Assembly: GCA_002726335.1 (NCBI GenBank)
Contig: PBSR01000271.1
Location: 1-8,861, forward strand
Length of the DNA stretch: 8,861 nt
Direction: 5' to 3'
From: Gemmatimonadaceae bacterium
GTDB lineage: Bacteria; Latescibacterota; UBA2968; UBA8231
The position numbers and the translations under genes were made by a program. Position 1 is the stretch's first letter; each line of letters begins with the position of its first letter. Below the pieces are notes generated by a model. The model searched no databases. It was not told where the DNA came from and saw only the letters and a list, made by a program, of their open reading frames with translations. This document shows positions 5,502 to 8,861 of the stretch, in pieces.

Positions 5502-7375
5502 TCGTCGAGCACCACCTGCACGCCGCCTTCGCGCAGCTGGGGTACCTGTCGTGTGATCGCCGCAGGGCTCAGGGGATTGCCGGCGACGAAGACGAAGGCC
5601 AGCTCTTCCAGCGCCAGCAGCGGCGAGAGGTCTTGGATGAAGTTGCCGGCGGCGATGAGCTCCTCCAGGCGGGGCACCCGCGCCAGTGGTGTCAGGTCCA
5701 CCACCTGGTTGAGGGACAGGGACAACACGGCCAGCCGGCTCAGGCCCGCCAGGGGGGAGAGATCGGAGACCTGATTGTCGAAGAGGTACAGGCGTCGGAG
5801 ATTGCGGTGTCCGCCGATCGGTGACAGATCGACGACGCGATTCTTCGAAACGTGGAGCTCAAACAGAGAGTGCCTTCGCAGAGGTGACAGGTCGCTGATC
5901 TCGTTGCCACTCACATCCAGGGTCCGCAGGAAGGGGTCGAGGCCCCCCAGCACGGAGATGTCTGTCAGCTGGTTGTCGGCCAGTCGCAACTCGATGAGCC
6001 TGAGCATCCTCGACAGGGCCGAAAGGTCGGTGATGCGGTTGTCGGACAGGGAGAGGATGGTGAGGGGTCGGCGTATATCGCTAAGGGGCGAGATGTCGGC
6101 AATGCGATTGCCCGCCAGATCCAGCTCGTTGAGGGCGTCGAGCTCCGCCAGGATGGAGATGTCATCGATGAAGTTTTCGGCGGCGGCCAGCACCCTGAGT
6201 GATTTCAGGTCTTCCAGCGCCGTCAGATCGCCCACCAGGTTGTGCGAGACATCCAGCTGGTTGAGGCCGGTGAGTCTTGACAGCGGCGTCAGGTTCCGTA
6301 CGAAGTTGCTCGCCAGCGACAGGCTGCGGAGCTCGGACAACCCCGCCAGGGGCGCGATGTCCACGGCACCGACGTGGATGAGGCTGAGCGTGCGCAGCGT
6401 CGTCATCCCCGTCAGGAAGGAGAGATCCTCCGCCGACGGCTGAGCTGCATCCCCCACCGGTGTCCGTTCCAGCTCGAGGGCGCGCAGTGCGGTGAGAGAC
6501 GCCAGCTGACTGACATCGACGATGCGGCTGTTCTCGATCCGCAAGACCGACAGGTTCTGCAGGTGGCCGATGCCCCGCAGGTCGGTGACTCGGTCCCCGG
6601 CGACGATCTCGAGTCGGCGTATGCCTTCCAGATCCTCGCGGGTCAGTACTCCCAGGTTCTTCCGGGCCGCTTCGCGCAACAGTTTCTCCAGCCTCAGATC
6701 GGGAATGAAGACGGCGCCGGTGGTTGTGAACAGGTTTACCTCCACTCCCCTGCGTACGAGAGCCGGCAGGTGCTCGAGCAGGGCCGCCTCGTCCAGCGGG
6801 TTGCCGGAGATCTCGACGCTGTGCAACTCCGACAGCTCCACGAGGGCAGAGATGTCCCGGATGCGGTTGTCCGTCAGGTTCAGCAGGTTCAGGCGCGGCA
6901 GCGCCGCCAGGGGCGTGATGGAGAAGAGGCTGTTGAAGTCGAGGTTGAGGTGGGTCAACTGCTGAAGGCCGCTGAGGGTACCAAGCGTGACCAGCCGGTT
7001 GTGGGACAGGTCGAGTTCCCGCAGCGAGTCGAGGCGCCCCAGGGGCGTCAGGTCGCGCACCCGATTGTGGGCCAGCAGCAGCTGTCGCAGACCGAAGAGG
7101 CGCTCGATCCCGTCCAGGTCGACGACACCGTGATCACTGGCATCGAGGCCCTGCAGCTGACCCAGTGTGGAGGGGGTCAGCTCGCCGCGTGGCTGGTCCA
7201 GGGCCTGCCTTACCGCCCTCTCCAGGCCGGCATCAGCGAACTCCGTATGGTCGGTGACGCCATCGACGGGGATCGTGGGATCCAGCGGCGGGATACTGCG
7301 GTCGCTGCACGAAGTCACCCCCCAGACGCACGCACACAGCGCCATCATGTGGACACCCGGTACCGGGGCACGCAT
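5498..7375 (-). CDS. Leucine-rich-repeat lipoprotein (internalin/SDS22-type, two tandem LRR modules)
   Basis: A 625-residue protein with a lipoprotein signal ending VTSC (Cys23, Ser at +2). Most of it is 22-residue repeats of the form LxxLxLxxNxIxDLSPLxxL, the bacterial internalin/SDS22-like class. There are two modules. Module 1 has a helical cap (about 44-76, DAGLERAVRQALDQP), about five repeats (77-184) and an end cap with GNPL (191-194) and a GVEVNL strand. Module 2 restarts with a second cap (about 222-252, IPDLRLEKLLREAARKN), about 15 repeats (253-592) and an end cap with GNPL (599-602) and GVQVVLDE at the C-terminus. One repeat carries about 8 extra residues (around 308-318). LRR solenoids of this kind bind proteins or glycans; a ligand cannot be read from sequence. 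The ATG overlaps the upstream stop by 1 nt (TGATG, 7373-7377), with a weak CGGAG ribosome site. The start gives a normal 22-residue signal, while M10 or M11 would leave it too short. Confidence 0.9.
   Translation of the reverse strand: MRAPVPGVHMMALCACVWGVTSCSDRSIPPLDPTIPVDGVTDHTEFADAGLERAVRQALDQPRGELTPSTLGQLQGLDASDHGVVDLDGIERLFGLRQLLLAHNRVRDLTPLGRLDSLRELDLSHNRLVTLGTLSGLQQLTHLNLDFNSLFSITPLAALPRLNLLNLTDNRIRDISALVELSELHSVEISGNPLDEAALLEHLPALVRRGVEVNLFTTTGAVFIPDLRLEKLLREAARKNLGVLTREDLEGIRRLEIVAGDRVTDLRGIGHLQNLSVLRIENSRIVDVSQLASLTALRALELERTPVGDAAQPSAEDLSFLTGMTTLRTLSLIHVGAVDIAPLAGLSELRSLSLASNFVRNLTPLSRLTGLNQLDVSHNLVGDLTALEDLKSLRVLAAAENFIDDISILAELDALNELDLAGNRIADISPLSDIRRPLTILSLSDNRITDLSALSRMLRLIELRLADNQLTDISVLGGLDPFLRTLDVSGNEISDLSPLRRHSLFELHVSKNRVVDLSPIGGHRNLRRLYLFDNQVSDLSPLAGLSRLAVLSLSLNQVVDLTPLARVPRLEELIAAGNFIQDLSPLLALEELAFVFVAGNPLSPAAITRQVPQLREGGVQVVLDE
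5582..6619 (-). repeat. Degenerate 66-bp tandem repeats, LRR module 2
   Basis: About 15 imperfect in-frame units of mostly 66 bp, with some of 63 or 69 bp and one of about 90 bp. On the plus strand the recurring landmark is a stretch resembling gatgcggttgtcggacag, the complement of the LxDNRI part of each repeat (seen around 6032-6050, 6097-6118 and 6860-6880 with changes). Units have diverged too far for easy recombination. Confidence 0.7.
6800..7147 (-). repeat. Degenerate 66-bp tandem repeats, LRR module 1
   Basis: The first LRR block of the lipoprotein gene is about five imperfect 66-bp units in frame, each encoding a 22-residue leucine-rich repeat. The units match at conserved Leu, Asn and Ile/Val codons only, so this is an old protein repeat and not a recent DNA expansion. 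Confidence 0.7.
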
Positions 7376-8861
7376 CAGGGCTCGACTCCGGCGTAGACCG
7401 TGAGAAAGCCACGCGTGTTTGTCTGCGTGCCTTCGATCTCGAAGTGGCGGCGCGTGACCTGCAGGCCGACGAGGGTTGTCAGCCGGTAGCCGAGATAGTC
7501 GGAGATGTTGCCCAGTTGCAGCGCCGCCACGGTGCCGCGGAAACTGTCCTCGGCGCCGGGCGGTCGCGGGTTGCGAAGCTGAGTGAAGATCTCGTACTCG
7601 AGGCCCCCCTCGAGGAAGCTGCGATGCATGACGGGCACTCGTGCCAGTACCATCAGCAGTTGGGCCGACTCCAACTGGCGGGCATCGCGCAACAGCACCG
7701 GTGTCCGACGCAACAATTCGCTCTTCCAGGCGGGGATCAAGCTGACCGATCCCAGGTTCATGCGATACTCGGCTTTGTTGACGAGACCCAGGAAGGAGGC
7801 TTGGTCACGCAGTCCGCGCAGGACGAGCCGACGGTGCTCGTCGAGCTGGTGGTGGAATTGCCACTTCGCCTTGTTGTCCAGGCGCAGACCGGGGATCGGC
7901 TCGACTTTCCACCCGATCCAGGTTGTGTTGATCCAGGTATCCGGCGCGGCCAGGGGATCGAGGACGGGAACGAGATCCCCCCGCGTGTTGGGCAACTGCA
8001 GCCACTGTACCAGGTCGTCGGCAATGCTATCATGGACGCGACGTAGATCCTGGAACAGGCGCAGCCGTCCTGACGGGCCGATCTGGTGGTCGGCAGTCAA
8101 CAGGAGATAGGAGGCGCTGTTCTCTCCCTCGGCGACGAGCTGGCGTTCGTCGAGACGACCGATGGTCAGGCGCACGTCGGGATGCAGATAAAGTCCGCCG
8201 TAGACGTTGTACCCCTTGCGGTCACTGCGGTACGGATAGTCGGCTACTTCGTCGTTCTCGAAACGATCGACCCAGCCGTTGTGGTTCATGTCGACGCCGT
8301 AGAGGAGATCGGGCCGGTCGGTATGGAACCGCAGGAAGGGCTCGTCGTAGTCCGGCACGCGGTTGGGACTGACCTCGTTGTCATTCTGGTTGAAGTCGGA
8401 GACGAAGTCGTTGTTCTCGTCCCAGCCGGGGAAGATCTCAAGATCACCGAAACCCCAGCCCTTGCGGCGCCAGTCGGGACGCCGGTCCTGGTCGTCGTTG
8501 TCGTCGACGAACTCGTACCGCTGCAGGGTCCGGGCGTAGTCGATGTTGCCCGTCTCGTCCACCACGTCAAAGGCCGTGGTGTAGCCCGCGTCCACACCGT
8601 AGGCTTCGATGTAGCCGAACCAGGGACGGGACACCCGTGACAGATTCAGGATCCACGCCTGCGACTCGTCGCTGGCGGTGTAGTGAGTGCGGCGGCGGGG
8701 GTTCGGATACTGGCGGAAGCGGTGGTTGACGTTGAGCTCGGCGTACCCCGTGAAGCCGGCCAGGTCGGTCAGTTCCAGCGTGAAGCCGGCGATCTGATTC
8801 GCCGTGGGCAGACCGTACTCGACGGACAGCACCCGCTGGTTGGAGCCGTCCTTGACGTTCC
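7375..8861 (-). CDS. Putative outer-membrane beta-barrel protein with calcium-type Asp/Asn loops (partial, 5' end outside window)
   Basis: The last 494 residues of a larger protein. The frame stays open to the right edge (reading NVKDGSNQR before the GTG at 8832), so that GTG is internal and the true start is outside. Many alternating polar/hydrophobic strands rich in Tyr, Trp and Arg (for example GYAELNVNHRFRQY, WINTTWIGWKVEP, LGYRLTTLVGLQVTRRHFEI) look like an outer-membrane barrel. An Asp/Asn-rich insert (8230-8519) separates two groups of strands. The C-terminus (TVYAGVEP) lacks the terminal Phe or Trp typical of BAM substrates, so assembly or true barrel identity is uncertain. It is the first visible gene of a minus-strand operon and shares a TGATG junction with the LRR lipoprotein gene. 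A porin-like, anchoring or export role for its downstream partners is inferred. I do not recognise a named family. Confidence 0.75.
   Translation of the reverse strand, partial: NVKDGSNQRVLSVEYGLPTANQIAGFTLELTDLAGFTGYAELNVNHRFRQYPNPRRRTHYTASDESQAWILNLSRVSRPWFGYIEAYGVDAGYTTAFDVVDETGNIDYARTLQRYEFVDDNDDQDRRPDWRRKGWGFGDLEIFPGWDENNDFVSDFNQNDNEVSPNRVPDYDEPFLRFHTDRPDLLYGVDMNHNGWVDRFENDEVADYPYRSDRKGYNVYGGLYLHPDVRLTIGRLDERQLVAEGENSASYLLLTADHQIGPSGRLRLFQDLRRVHDSIADDLVQWLQLPNTRGDLVPVLDPLAAPDTWINTTWIGWKVEPIPGLRLDNKAKWQFHHQLDEHRRLVLRGLRDQASFLGLVNKAEYRMNLGSVSLIPAWKSELLRRTPVLLRDARQLESAQLLMVLARVPVMHRSFLEGGLEYEIFTQLRNPRPPGAEDSFRGTVAALQLGNISDYLGYRLTTLVGLQVTRRHFEIEGTQTNTRGFLTVYAGVEP
8230..8519 (-). other. Segment encoding Asp/Asn-rich calcium-binding-like loops
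   Basis: Within the barrel-like protein, about 95 residues are packed with acidic and Asn residues in DxNxDGxxDxxE-style spacing: DDNDDQDRRPD, DENNDFVSD, NQNDNEVSPNRVPD and DMNHNGWVDRFEND, ending at DYPY. The DMNHNGWVDRFE element fits an EF-hand/dockerin or thrombospondin-type-3-like calcium loop closely. Calcium binding is inferred from spacing, not shown. Confidence 0.6.

Noticed and set aside
6374..7396. Long plus-strand open frame (340 codons) opposite the LRR gene
   Set aside because: It is the antisense shadow of the regular, GC-rich LRR gene; its protein is Gln/Val/Arg-rich low-complexity sequence without a recognisable domain or ribosome site.
8086..8640. Plus-strand open frame of 184 codons with a Val-rich product
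   Set aside because: The Val runs are the reverse reading of the Asp/Asn-rich codons (GAC/AAC) of the barrel gene; no independent evidence.
8830..8832. GTG at 8832 as the start of the barrel-like gene
   Set aside because: The same frame remains open to the window edge with protein-like sequence and there is no signal peptide after the GTG, so it is an internal Val codon.

Overview
The window is GC-rich, almost wholly coding DNA from a Gram-negative (diderm) bacterium. Every gene that can be read encodes an exported or envelope-anchored protein: lipoprotein or Sec signal peptides, an apparent outer-membrane beta-barrel, discoidin-like domains, internalin-type leucine-rich repeats, and C-terminal TPNGDGIND/FlgD-Ig-like tails like those of type IX secretion (T9SS) and gliding-associated cargo. 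This combination suggests the FCB group, for example Latescibacterota, Eisenbacteria-type or Gemmatimonadota-like lineages. That placement is inference from domain style; there is no rRNA or marker gene here.

Layout, left to right. (1) A two-gene minus-strand unit at 1-1109: a DUF4159-type lipoprotein (288-1109), whose stop overlaps by 11 nt the start of a protein with a TonB-like N-terminal anchor (1-298, running off the left edge). (2) A plus-strand gene, 1155-3656, starting 45 bp from the divergent DUF4159 start. It is a large secreted protein with two discoidin-like domains, a WSxWS-containing beta-sandwich region and a TPNGDGIND plus FlgD-Ig-like tail. (3) A minus-strand three-gene unit at 3666-8861: a partial beta-barrel protein with Asp/Asn-rich calcium-type loops (7375-8861), then a leucine-rich-repeat lipoprotein (5498-7375), then a shorter paralogue of the plus-strand discoidin protein (3666-5501). 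These three genes are joined by 1-nt and 4-nt stop/start overlaps, so they are probably co-transcribed and translationally coupled.

The two discoidin/FlgD-Ig proteins face each other tail to tail with 9 bp between their stop codons. They share architecture through most of their length, and the plus-strand copy is about 220 residues longer because of an additional discoidin domain. A working model (inference) is a cell-surface adhesion or substrate-binding assembly: an outer-membrane barrel, a lipid-anchored LRR protein and a secreted or tethered discoidin protein, with a diverged second discoidin protein under its own promoter. No mobile elements, CRISPR arrays, tRNA or rRNA genes were seen, and no stretch over 50 bp lacks a gene.
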